64,000 nt of DNA. Origin: Duganella sp. Root336D2 (GTDB taxonomy: Bacteria > Pseudomonadota > Gammaproteobacteria > Burkholderiales > Burkholderiaceae_D). The position numbers were made by a program, and so were the translations under genes. This document shows, piece after piece, positions 24,198 through 32,374 of the stretch. Location of the stretch: positions 186,001 through 250,000 of the forward strand of contig NZ_LMDB01000036.1 in the NCBI RefSeq assembly GCF_001425005.1, read 5' to 3'. Position 1 is the first letter of the stretch; the number at the start of each line of letters is the position of its first letter. The notes beneath the pieces are model-generated. The model worked only from the letters and a program-made list of their open reading frames with translations. It ran no database searches and had not been told where the DNA came from.

Positions 24198-24587
24198 ATG
24201 CAAGCGCAACCTTTAATTGCTGTCAGCAACGTCGAGGCAGCCAGCCGCTGGTACCAGAAAACCCTGGGCCTGAAGAGCGGCCATGGCGGCAACGACTATG
24301 AGCAATTGCTGCACGACGGACGCATGGTGCTGCAGCTGCACCGCTGGGACGCCCACCACCATCCCCACATCGGCAATCCCGAGCAGCGCCCCTACGGCAA
24401 CGGCGCGCTGCTGTGGTTCTGGACCGACGATTTCGACGACGCGGTCGACCGCGCCACGGCTGCCGGCGCGACTGTGCTGGAAGGACCGAAAGAGAACAGC
24501 AATGCGCAGCACAGGGAGTTGTGGCTGCGCGATCCGGAAGGTTATGTGGTCGTGCTGGCCGGGCCTTACGGCGACGTCGGCATGTAG
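24198..24587 (+). CDS. VOC-superfamily protein (glyoxalase/bleomycin-resistance fold)
   Basis: The 129-residue protein has the paired beta-alpha-beta-beta-beta modules of the VOC fold: LIAVSNVEAASRWYQKTLGL, LLWFWTDDFDDAVDRATAAGA and ELWLRDPEGYVVVLAGP. The AAAAGGAGAGGG ribosome site overlaps the end of the previous gene. VOC proteins range from metal-dependent isomerases and dioxygenases to drug-binding proteins. The MerR-controlled context suggests stress or xenobiotic response, but no substrate can be read. Its stop directly abuts the stop of the convergent dipeptidase gene (TAGCTA). Confidence 0.85.
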   Translation: MQAQPLIAVSNVEAASRWYQKTLGLKSGHGGNDYEQLLHDGRMVLQLHRWDAHHHPHIGNPEQRPYGNGALLWFWTDDFDDAVDRATAAGATVLEGPKENSNAQHRELWLRDPEGYVVVLAGPYGDVGM

Positions 24588-25550
24588 CTAGCGCCAGGTC
24601 TCGCGCGCCACGCGCAGCATATTGCGGCCCAGGACCTGTTCGATTTCGTTGGGCGCCATGCCCAGCTTGCGCAGTTCGAGCGGCAGCGAGCGCCAGGCAT
24701 AGATCGGCACGAACGAAGGCGAACGGCCGGCGCGATAGCCGGCCGGCTCCGGCCACCACCATGCCGGGTTGAAGCCGCCGGGCGGCGTATCGTCCAGGTC
24801 CTTTTCCCTGAAGCAGATATCCAGCCCGACGCCGGCGTGCGCCACGCCCACCAGGTCGGCCACATACGCCACATGGCGCGCCACGTCAGCCGCAGTCGGC
24901 TGCTCGCTGCCGAGGAACCAGGACAGGCCGGACACGCACACCACGCCGCCCGTCGCCGCACAAGCCTGGATCTGTTCATCGGTCACATTGCGCCCATGCG
25001 GCACCAGCGCGAAAGGATTGGCATGACTGAACACCACCGGCTTGCTGGAAGCTTCCATGATCTCCAGGCTGCACAGGCGGCCGGTGTGCGAGCAATCGAC
25101 CATGATGCCCGCCTCGTTCACAGCCTGCAGCACCCGATGGCCCAGGCGCGTCAGCCCGCGCGCCGTGTCATGGCAGCCATCGGCGACGTTGTTGTTACGG
25201 TTGTAGGAGAACAGCATCTGGCGCACGCCCAGCCGGGCATACACTTCGGCCATTTCCGGCTGCTCCATCAACGGCATTGCGCCTTCCAGGTCGAAGCCGA
25301 TAGCCAGCACCCCGTCCGCCGCGGCCTGGATCACTTCATCCACGCCGGACACCAGGCGGTAGCGCCCGGGACTGGCGGCAATGGTGGCGCGGTAGCCGGC
25401 AATCACCGACATCACCTGCGAAACCGGATTCATGTCGGCGCCCACGTTGACCGACACATAGTTCACGCCCGCGGAATGGAGCTGGCTGAGGGGTGAAAAG
25501 TCCGCCTGCGGATGCTGCGGCAGGCAGATGTGGGCGTCCCAATTGATCAT
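24588..25550 (-). CDS. Membrane dipeptidase family (peptidase M19)
   Basis: This 320-residue TIM-barrel metallopeptidase of the renal-dipeptidase family starts at the ATG at 25550; the longer open frame upstream is antisense to the helicase and is not real. Family metal sites can be seen: the bridging Glu in IGFDLEGAMPL, His in MVDCSHTG and VVFSHANP, and Asp in GVGLDICF. The N-terminal H-x-D motif is instead H7-I-C9 in WDAHICLP, so one expected Asp ligand is Cys. There is no signal peptide, so it is probably cytoplasmic. It likely cleaves dipeptides, but the altered site makes the substrate and metal uncertain. Confidence 0.82.
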   Translation of the reverse strand: MINWDAHICLPQHPQADFSPLSQLHSAGVNYVSVNVGADMNPVSQVMSVIAGYRATIAASPGRYRLVSGVDEVIQAAADGVLAIGFDLEGAMPLMEQPEMAEVYARLGVRQMLFSYNRNNNVADGCHDTARGLTRLGHRVLQAVNEAGIMVDCSHTGRLCSLEIMEASSKPVVFSHANPFALVPHGRNVTDEQIQACAATGGVVCVSGLSWFLGSEQPTAADVARHVAYVADLVGVAHAGVGLDICFREKDLDDTPPGGFNPAWWWPEPAGYRAGRSPSFVPIYAWRSLPLELRKLGMAPNEIEQVLGRNMLRVARETWR

Positions 25551-25643
25551 TCTTCTGTAAATGTTGGTAGTTTGATAGCAAACGTATAGTCGCATGAAAC
25601 CCGGCGCAAGGTATACTGCCGGCTTATCCAATCCAAGCACGCC

Positions 25644-26900
25644 ATGACATTCTCCAGCCTGGGCCTCGCGCCCGCACTGCTCAACGCCGTCACCGAGACC
25701 GGCTACAGCACGCCCACCGCCATCCAGACCGCCGCCATCCCGCCCGCTTTGCGCGGCGCCGACGTGCTGGGACAGGCGCAAACCGGTTCCGGCAAGACGG
25801 CCGCTTTCGCGCTGCCGCTGCTGCACGCCCTGCTGGAGTCGGGCGGCGCCGGTTCCGGCCAGCGCAAGCTGTACGCGCTGGTGCTGGCGCCAACGCGCGA
25901 GTTGGCGGCCCAGGTTGGCGAGACGCTGCGCGGACTGGCCTCGCATTTGCCGTCGCCTGTCAAGGTTTCAGTGGCCTTCGGCGGCGTCTCGATCAACCCG
26001 CAGATGATGGCGCTGCGCGGCGGCACCGACATCATGGTCGCCACGCCTGGCCGCCTGCTCGACCTGGTCGAGCACAATGCCCTCAAGCTCGATAGCACCT
26101 CGGTGCTGGTGCTGGACGAAGCGGACAAGCTGCTGGACATGGGCTTCGCCGACGAAATCGCCCGCATCATGGCCTTGCTGCCGGCACGCCGCCAGAACCT
26201 GTTTTTCTCGGCCACCTTCCCGCCGGCCGTGCAGGCACTGGCCGACAAGCTGCTGCACGAGCCGGTGCGCGTGGCCACCATGGACGAAGCGGGCGACACA
26301 CCCGACATCACCCAGCGCGCGATCGAGGTCGACCAGTCGCAGCGCACCTCGCTGCTGCGAATCCTGCTGAAAGAAGAGGGCTGGCGCCAGGTGCTGGTGT
26401 TTGTCGCCACCAAATACGCCTCCGAGCACGTGGCCGACAAGCTGCGCCGCGGCGGCGTGGCAGCGGAAGCCTTCCACGGCGACTTCAGCCAGGGCGCCCG
26501 CAGCTCGGTGCTGAACGACTTCCGCGAAGGCAAACTGAAAGTGCTGGTTGCAACCGACGTCGCAGCCCGCGGCATCGACATCGCGCAACTGCCGGTCGTG
26601 GTCAACTACGACCTGCCGCGCTCCCCGGCCGACTACACCCACCGCATCGGCCGCACGGGCCGCGCCGGCGCTTCCGGCCTGGCGGTCAGCTTCATCACCC
26701 CCGACGCCGAACAGCACTTCCGCCTGATCGAAAAGCGCCAGGAAGTACGCGTGCAGCGCGAACGCCTGGCCGGTTTCGAGCCCACCGAGGAAGCCAAGCC
26801 GCTGCCCCCCGGCGCCGACGACGGCACCGGCGGCATCAAGGGCAAGCGCAAGAGCAAAAAAGACAAACTGCGCGAAGCCGCCGCCAAGTCCGCCAGCTGA
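25644..26900 (+). CDS. DEAD-box RNA helicase, RhlE-like
   Basis: The 418-residue protein has all the core motifs: Q motif region (GYSTPTAIQTAAIP), I (AQTGSGKT), Ia (PTRELAAQ), II (DEAD in VLDEADKLLDMGF), III (SATFP), V (ATDVAARGID) and VI (HRIGRTGRAG). The C-terminal tail (from about 375) is short and basic (KGKRKSKKDKLREAA), as in RhlE-type helicases. It probably remodels ribosomal or structured RNA. It ends just before a REP-like doublet and is convergent with the MCE operon. Confidence 0.93.
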   Translation: MTFSSLGLAPALLNAVTETGYSTPTAIQTAAIPPALRGADVLGQAQTGSGKTAAFALPLLHALLESGGAGSGQRKLYALVLAPTRELAAQVGETLRGLASHLPSPVKVSVAFGGVSINPQMMALRGGTDIMVATPGRLLDLVEHNALKLDSTSVLVLDEADKLLDMGFADEIARIMALLPARRQNLFFSATFPPAVQALADKLLHEPVRVATMDEAGDTPDITQRAIEVDQSQRTSLLRILLKEEGWRQVLVFVATKYASEHVADKLRRGGVAAEAFHGDFSQGARSSVLNDFREGKLKVLVATDVAARGIDIAQLPVVVNYDLPRSPADYTHRIGRTGRAGASGLAVSFITPDAEQHFRLIEKRQEVRVQRERLAGFEPTEEAKPLPPGADDGTGGIKGKRKSKKDKLREAAAKSAS

Positions 26901-26914
26901 CAACAGCCGCGCTC

Positions 26915-27014
26915 GTGTCACACCATGGGGTCACACCCTAAGTGTGACACGCTCTCAACAATGAATGTGCTTGAGCTCGTGTCACACTCGGGGTGTGACC
27001 CCAAGGTGTGACAC
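26915..27014. repeat. Inverted doublet of 36-bp palindromes (REPIN-like)
   Basis: Two 36-bp elements (26915-26950 and 26979-27014) each have perfect 9-bp ends, GTGTCACAC and GTGTGACAC. The inner cores are GGGTCACACCC in the first and its reverse complement GGGTGTGACCC in the second, so the second is an inverted copy of the first, about 33 of 36 bases identical. A 28-bp spacer separates them. This is the layout of a REP doublet. It lies between two convergent genes and could also stop transcription from both sides. Confidence 0.88.
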
Positions 27015-27025
27015 GGCCTCGGCTG

Positions 27026-27685
27026 TTATGGGGTGGTGGCGAGCTTGATGCGGCGGCGCAGGCGCTCGGCTTCGCTGGTGTCGCCGGCTTGCTCGGCGCG
27101 CTGCAGCTGGACGTTCAGCCAGGCCAGCACCGCCCGGCGCCAGCCTTGGGCGGAGGCGGTGTTGATGGCTGTCGTCACCAGTTCCGGCGTGGCGCGGTTG
27201 GATCGCAGCAGTGCCCCGGCGGCGACCATGCGCGACAGCGGATCGCTGACGGCGGCGGCTGCCGCTGCTGCTGCGGTGTCGCTGGCAGCTGCGGCAACCG
27301 CGCGTTGCGGCTCGGGCAGCAGGGCGGCCTCGGATGGCGCGGCGCGGCCGGCGAGGTAGCGCGCGTAAGCCTGGTCGGCGGCCGACGCGTCCGGCTGCAG
27401 CGGCGTGAAGCCGGGACATTCTTCGAATACCAGCGCCGCTACCTGCACCGCGCAGCGCAGCAGCTCAATGCGGATTGCCAGCGCCGGCTGCGCGGTACTG
27501 CCAACCTGGCTGCGCGCCAGCGCGAATTCACGCTCTGCGACCGCTGTCTTGCCTTCCATGTAGGCCGAGGTGGCGCGCTCGGTTGCGCCGGCGGCGTTCA
27601 ACTGCCAGTCCGGCACCCGCGGACCGCTGCTGCAGGCGGCCAGCGCAACGGCAGCCAGTATTGCGGCGAATTTCGTCATCCTCAT
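27026..27685 (-). CDS. Predicted lipoprotein with Ala-rich repeat tract
   Basis: The 219-residue protein has a lipoprotein signal with lipobox LAAC (C18); the next residue is Ser, consistent with outer-membrane sorting. The body is helical, TPR-like in spacing but without a clear repeat, and includes an alanine run of about ten residues. The start overlaps the stop of the MCE gene by 4 bp (ATGA), so it is the third gene of the permease-MCE-lipoprotein operon. By position it may be the outer-membrane partner of the MCE protein, as PqiC is for PqiB, but I do not see PqiC sequence motifs. Confidence 0.77.
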   Translation of the reverse strand: MRMTKFAAILAAVALAACSSGPRVPDWQLNAAGATERATSAYMEGKTAVAEREFALARSQVGSTAQPALAIRIELLRCAVQVAALVFEECPGFTPLQPDASAADQAYARYLAGRAAPSEAALLPEPQRAVAAAASDTAAAAAAAAVSDPLSRMVAAGALLRSNRATPELVTTAINTASAQGWRRAVLAWLNVQLQRAEQAGDTSEAERLRRRIKLATTP

Positions 27686-28647
27686 GGCAGCTTGATCTCC
27701 GGTTCACTGCGCTTGAACGGCCATTTGCGGTTCAGCTCATTGATCATCTGTTCCACCTTGCGCAGGTTGGCATCGACTTCGGCGCGCAGCGTGCTGAGGT
27801 CTTCGGTGGCCTCGCGCGTGTTGGCGCCGACGGCTTGCGCCTCCACCAGCACCGCATCCAGCTTCTTCAACGAGTTGCGGGCATCGGCCAGCAGGGCATT
27901 CAACTGCTGCACTGCCGCCTGCGTATCGTTGGCCAGGCCTTTGTCGCCGAATACGCGTTTGTCGGCATTGCCCACCAGGCTATCGGCCTTGACCACCAGC
28001 GAATTGGCGTTGCGCAGCAGTTCGCGCGCTTTCTGGTCTTCGCCCGCCAGCACGCCGAGCGCGCCGGCGGGGCCGTTCAGCTTCTCGGTCACGCCTTGCA
28101 CATTGCGCAGGCTGCTGCCCAGTGCCGATTCCTCCGCCGTCAGCGCCGCCAGGTTGTTCAACAAGTCCTTGGCCGTTTGCAGCAGGCGCGGGATTTCGGC
28201 CGCCATATCGCCCACCAGCAGCGCGCGCTCGGCATCGGGCGGCAGCGGCGGGTCGGCCGGGATGCCGGTGAAGGCGCGCAGCTTGGCGCCGCCCACCAGG
28301 CTCTTTTCCAGCGTGAAGATACTGGTGCTGCGCAGCCAATGCGCGTCCTTGCTCGGTACGTCGACCAGGATGCGGGCCTTGCCGTCCTGCGCCAGTTCGA
28401 TGCGCTGCACGCGGCCGATCGGGAAGCCGGCGAAGGTCACGTCCATGCCGACCGCCACGCCTTCGGAATCGTCGGCAGTCAGCACCAGCCGCTGCGTCGG
28501 CTCGAAAGCGCCGCGCGCGTACATCAGGTACATGACCGCACCCAGCACCAGTGCGACCAGCAGCACCAGCAGGCCCACGGCTTTGGCTTCGGCGTTATGG
28601 ATCGGCGCCGGTTCCGGGCCGGCTGCGGGAGGAGTCGTTTCGCTCAT
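27682..28647 (-). CDS. MCE-domain lipid transport protein (MlaD-like)
   Basis: The 321-residue protein has one N-terminal membrane helix (about 22-44, VGLLVLLVALVLGAVMYLMY), then one MCE domain (about 50-135) with the motif GVAVGMDVTFAGFPIGRVQRIEL. A long helical region (about 150-310) follows, predicted to form coiled coils. Proteins of this shape form hexameric rings that carry phospholipids across the periplasm. It is followed by the lipoprotein and preceded by an MlaE-type permease 4 bp away. No MlaF-type ATPase gene is adjacent. Confidence 0.9.
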   Translation of the reverse strand: MSETTPPAAGPEPAPIHNAEAKAVGLLVLLVALVLGAVMYLMYARGAFEPTQRLVLTADDSEGVAVGMDVTFAGFPIGRVQRIELAQDGKARILVDVPSKDAHWLRSTSIFTLEKSLVGGAKLRAFTGIPADPPLPPDAERALLVGDMAAEIPRLLQTAKDLLNNLAALTAEESALGSSLRNVQGVTEKLNGPAGALGVLAGEDQKARELLRNANSLVVKADSLVGNADKRVFGDKGLANDTQAAVQQLNALLADARNSLKKLDAVLVEAQAVGANTREATEDLSTLRAEVDANLRKVEQMINELNRKWPFKRSEPEIKLP

Positions 28648-28651
28648 ATCA

Positions 28652-29428
28652 TCAATAATAATTGCCCATCAGGGATGCTGCTTCCACCACCAGTATCACG
28701 GAGAACATGCGCACCATGTCCGCCAGTCCGTGCGCGACGCCGATGCGCCGCAGCGGGCTGGACGCGCCGGTGTAATATGAAGAAGCCAGCGGGATCACCG
28801 CCACCGCCACGCTGAAAAACACCACCTTCAGCACCAGGATCAGGCATACGGCCGGATTGAAAATCTGCCCCACCACGCGGGTATAGCCCGGCAGCGCCCA
28901 CGGCGTGAAGCCATACATCACCAGGTAGGTCAGCACCAGGGTCACCAGGCAACTGACCGCAGCCAGCATCCACACCGCAAACACGCCCGCCGCGGCGCGC
29001 GGATAAAATTGGGTGCGCAAGGCCGCACGGGCGTCGGGCGCGTTCCCGGCCAGCCTTTGCTGCGCGAATTCGACGCCGGCCGGCAGGGTGGTGCGCAGCG
29101 CCACGAACAGCGCCGCCGTCAGCGGCACCAGCTCCAGCACCAGCACGCGCACCACCATTTCCAGCGCATAGCGCGACAGACCGTAGCTCGCCGAGGTGAC
29201 AACGACGATACGGATGATGACAAGGCTGATCAGCGCGCACAGCACGGAAAACCAGGCCAGGTTGACGGTGGTGGCAACGACGATCTGTTCAGACAGCATG
29301 CGCCGGTTATCGCGCCGGTAGCTGGATGGCGCCATGGCGCGCGTCAGCAGCAGCGCGGCGAACTGCAGCAGCTGCCACCAGCTGGTCAGCCATGCGATTG
29401 CAGAGCGGTGAGCGTTCATGGTTGGCAT
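28652..29428 (-). CDS. MlaE/YrbE-family ABC transporter permease
   Basis: The 258-residue membrane protein has about five or six helices, and its conserved core EMVVRVLVLELVPLTAALFVALR is the MlaE/Ttg2B segment that contacts the ATPase and MCE ring. Later helices include FNPAVCLILVLKVVFFSVAVAVIP. It is the first gene of the operon with the MCE protein and lipoprotein. The ATG at 29428 or 29419 could be used, and neither has a clear ribosome site. The gene is divergent from the M16 protease with about 40 bp between starts, so promoters must overlap the gene ends. Confidence 0.87.
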   Translation of the reverse strand: MPTMNAHRSAIAWLTSWWQLLQFAALLLTRAMAPSSYRRDNRRMLSEQIVVATTVNLAWFSVLCALISLVIIRIVVVTSASYGLSRYALEMVVRVLVLELVPLTAALFVALRTTLPAGVEFAQQRLAGNAPDARAALRTQFYPRAAAGVFAVWMLAAVSCLVTLVLTYLVMYGFTPWALPGYTRVVGQIFNPAVCLILVLKVVFFSVAVAVIPLASSYYTGASSPLRRIGVAHGLADMVRMFSVILVVEAASLMGNYY

Positions 29429-29468
29429 ACTAGCATTAAGGATGACCTATGGTGTATCGTACTATGTT

Positions 29469-32351
29469 ATGAAACTCCTAAAACTGCTCCTGGCAGCGAG
29501 CTTGCTGTGCTGCTCTTTCGTGGCGTCCGGCGCCCCCGATCCGACTGCGCCGCTGCCGCTTGATCCCCAGATCAGGACCGGCAAGCTGGCGAATGGCCTG
29601 ACTTACTACATCCAGCAGAACCGCCGCCCTGAAAAGCGGGTGGAGCTGCGGCTGGTGGTGAAAGCCGGTTCGGTACTGGAGGACGAGGACCAGCTGGGCC
29701 TGGCCCACTTCACCGAGCACATGGCCTTCAACGGTTCCATCCATTTCAAGCGCCATGAACTGATTTCGTGGCTGCAGTCGGTGGGCGTGAAGTTCGGCGC
29801 CGACCTGAACGCCTACACCAGCTTCGACGAAACGGTGTACATGCTGCCGATCCCGGTCGACAAGAAGGAAAACCTGGACAAGGGCCTGCTGGTGCTGGAA
29901 GACTGGGCCCAGGGCGTAACCTTCAATGATGCGGATATCGAAAGTGAGCGCGGCATCGTGCTGGAAGAACTGCGCCTTGGCAAAGGCGCGACCGACCGCA
30001 TGAACAAAGTGCTGCTGCCAAAGATCTTCAATGGTTCGCTGTACGCGCGCCGCCTGCCGATCGGCAAGGAGGAAATACTGAAATCCTTCAAGCCCGATGC
30101 GATCCGCCGCTTCTACAAGGACTGGTACCGCCCGGACCTGATGGCGGTGATGGTGGTGGGCGACGTCGACCCGCAGGAGGCCGAGCGCCTGGTCGCCAGC
30201 CATTTCTCGAAATTGGTGAACCCTGCCAATCCGCGTCCACGCAAGTACCCGCCTATCCCGGAACGCAAGGAATCGGAAGCCATCGTGGTCACCGACCGCG
30301 AAGCCCCGTCCAACCTGGTGACGATCCGTTATCCCTTCATGGAACGCGCCGAATCCAGAACGGTTGGCGAGTACCGCACCCACATGGTGGAACTGCTGTC
30401 GGCCGCAATGCTCAGCCAGCGCATTGCGGAACTGTCGCAGCAAACCAGCCCGCCGTTCCTGCAAGGCTACAGCAATATGGCCAAGGCCGTGCACGGCCAC
30501 CAGGCATTCGTTTCAAGCGCCGTGGTGGGCAAGGCTGGCGCATTGCCGGCCATTCGCGCCGTGGTCGAAGAGGGCGAACGCGCGCGCCAGCTTGGCTTCA
30601 GCGCGGCGGAGCTCGAGCGCGCCAAGAAGAATATGATGCGCTTCATTGAAAACCTGCACAACGAGCGTGACAAGACCGAGTCCGGGGCCTATGTGAGCGA
30701 GTTCACCCGCCACTTCCTGGATGGCGAAGCGATGCCGGGCATCGAGAACGAATACGGCTATTACAAGGACATGCTGCCGGGGGTGACGCTGGAGGAGGTC
30801 AACTCCCAGGTGCGCAGCGCGATCCCGGTCGGCCAGAAGAAACTCGTTATCTTCATGGGCAACGACAAGTCGGGCACTGTGGTGCCGCAGGCGGCGCAGA
30901 TGCTCGCAACCGTCGATGAGGCCGAGAAGGCCACCGTGTCGGCACATGAGGAAAAGGCGCTGGCTGCGAGCCTGATGTCGCAGCCGCCCAAAGCCGGCCG
31001 CATCGTCAAGGAAACCTCGGACCAGCTGCTGGGTACCACCGAACTGCTGCTGTCGAACGGCGTCAAGGTCGTGCTGAAGCCGACCGATTTCAAGAACGAC
31101 CAGGTCCTGATGGCTTCCACCCGTTTCGGCGGGCAGTCGCTGGCGGAGGAGGGCGATATCGTCAATGCCCGCTATGCGAGCGCCATCCTGGCCAGCATGG
31201 GCGTCAACGGCTATGCGCCGCTGGACCTGCAGAAGATCCTGGCCGGGCGCAGTGTGCGCTCGGCTTTCGGGATCGGCGGCGTGTCGGAAGGCTATGGCGG
31301 CGGTTCCAGCAGCGGCGACGTGGAAACCATGCTGCAGCTGATCTACCTGCAAATGACGCAGCCGCGCCGCGACCAGGCCTTGTTTGATGTCTTCATCGAC
31401 AAGCAGCAGGAGCAGGCCCGCAACGCCCAGGCGCGCCCGGAAGCGGTGCTGACGGATACCATGCGCACCACCATGTACGGCAACCATCCGCGGGTAGCCC
31501 TGACGCCGCGTCCTGAAGAACTGGACGGCATTCGCCTGGACCGGGTGATGGCGCTGCAGAAAGAGCGCTTGTCCAGCGCGTACGGCATGACCTTCTTCCT
31601 GGTCGGCAGTTTTGAGCCGGCGAAGATCAAGCCGCTGCTCGCCACTTACCTGGGCGGCTTGCCGGCAGCGAAAATCGCTACCGAATACAAGGATCGCCAT
31701 GTACGCCCGGTGCGCGGGGTGGTGAAGAAAGAAGTACGCCGCGGCCGCGAGCAAAAGAGCCAGGTCAGCATCGCCTTTGCCGGCGAGGCCAACTACAACG
31801 AAGTCGAACAGATGCGCCTGCGCGCGCTGGTCGAGATCATGCAGATCAAGGCGACGGAAGCCTTGCGCGAGCAGCGGGGCCTGGTTTATACGGCGAACAT
31901 TTCGGGCGGCATGGTACGCCATCCCTACGCCAATTACACCATCAATATCGGCTTGCCGACTGCGCCTGAAAACGTCGACAAGGCGATCGAAGCCACCTTT
32001 GCCGAGGTGCGCAAGCTGCAGGAAAAGGGGCCGGAAGAGGCCGACCTGGCCAAGGTCAAGGAAAACTGGAGCAGCAACTACCGCAAAGCCCTGCGTGAAA
32101 ACGGCTGGTGGCTCATCAACCTGCAGCAAGCGCTGGTCAACAAGACCGACCCCAAAGTGCTGCTGCGCCAGAACGAAATGATTGCCAGCCTGACGGTTGC
32201 GGACGTGCAGGCCGCAGCCAAGCGCTATTTCGACTTCAACAATTACGTGCAGGTGGTGATGCACCCGGCCGAGAACAAGCCCGAAGGCAAGGAAGCCAAT
32301 CCCGACGCAAAGCCGGGGGCGCACGCCGAAGCTGCTAAACTCGCGGATTAA
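29469..32351 (+). CDS. Periplasmic M16-family zinc metalloprotease
   Basis: This 960-residue protein starts at the ATG at 29469, which gives a clean Sec signal peptide (LLKLLLAASLLCCSFVASGA). The inverted zinc motif HFTEH is at residues 80-84 (GLAHFTEHMAFNGS), with the third ligand Glu downstream in ESERGIVLEELR. It has the two-halves layout of a pitrilysin-type clamshell. The C-terminal half (from about 490) keeps the fold (TELLLSNGVKVVLKPTDF, REQRGLVYTA) but lacks the zinc motif. It probably degrades peptides or misfolded proteins in the periplasm. The C-terminus is a short Glu/Lys/Ala-rich tail. Confidence 0.92.
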   Translation: MKLLKLLLAASLLCCSFVASGAPDPTAPLPLDPQIRTGKLANGLTYYIQQNRRPEKRVELRLVVKAGSVLEDEDQLGLAHFTEHMAFNGSIHFKRHELISWLQSVGVKFGADLNAYTSFDETVYMLPIPVDKKENLDKGLLVLEDWAQGVTFNDADIESERGIVLEELRLGKGATDRMNKVLLPKIFNGSLYARRLPIGKEEILKSFKPDAIRRFYKDWYRPDLMAVMVVGDVDPQEAERLVASHFSKLVNPANPRPRKYPPIPERKESEAIVVTDREAPSNLVTIRYPFMERAESRTVGEYRTHMVELLSAAMLSQRIAELSQQTSPPFLQGYSNMAKAVHGHQAFVSSAVVGKAGALPAIRAVVEEGERARQLGFSAAELERAKKNMMRFIENLHNERDKTESGAYVSEFTRHFLDGEAMPGIENEYGYYKDMLPGVTLEEVNSQVRSAIPVGQKKLVIFMGNDKSGTVVPQAAQMLATVDEAEKATVSAHEEKALAASLMSQPPKAGRIVKETSDQLLGTTELLLSNGVKVVLKPTDFKNDQVLMASTRFGGQSLAEEGDIVNARYASAILASMGVNGYAPLDLQKILAGRSVRSAFGIGGVSEGYGGGSSSGDVETMLQLIYLQMTQPRRDQALFDVFIDKQQEQARNAQARPEAVLTDTMRTTMYGNHPRVALTPRPEELDGIRLDRVMALQKERLSSAYGMTFFLVGSFEPAKIKPLLATYLGGLPAAKIATEYKDRHVRPVRGVVKKEVRRGREQKSQVSIAFAGEANYNEVEQMRLRALVEIMQIKATEALREQRGLVYTANISGGMVRHPYANYTINIGLPTAPENVDKAIEATFAEVRKLQEKGPEEADLAKVKENWSSNYRKALRENGWWLINLQQALVNKTDPKVLLRQNEMIASLTVADVQAAAKRYFDFNNYVQVVMHPAENKPEGKEANPDAKPGAHAEAAKLAD

Positions 32352-32374
32352 GCGACATTTTTGAATTGTTTTAA

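Noticed and set aside
25551..25946. An N-terminal extension of the dipeptidase
   Set aside because: It is antisense to the helicase start and has no family match; the ATG at 25550 fits the M19 start.
27240..27300. A GCx-rich tract that looks like a short tandem repeat
   Set aside because: It encodes an alanine run inside the lipoprotein; codons are mixed and there is no exact unit.
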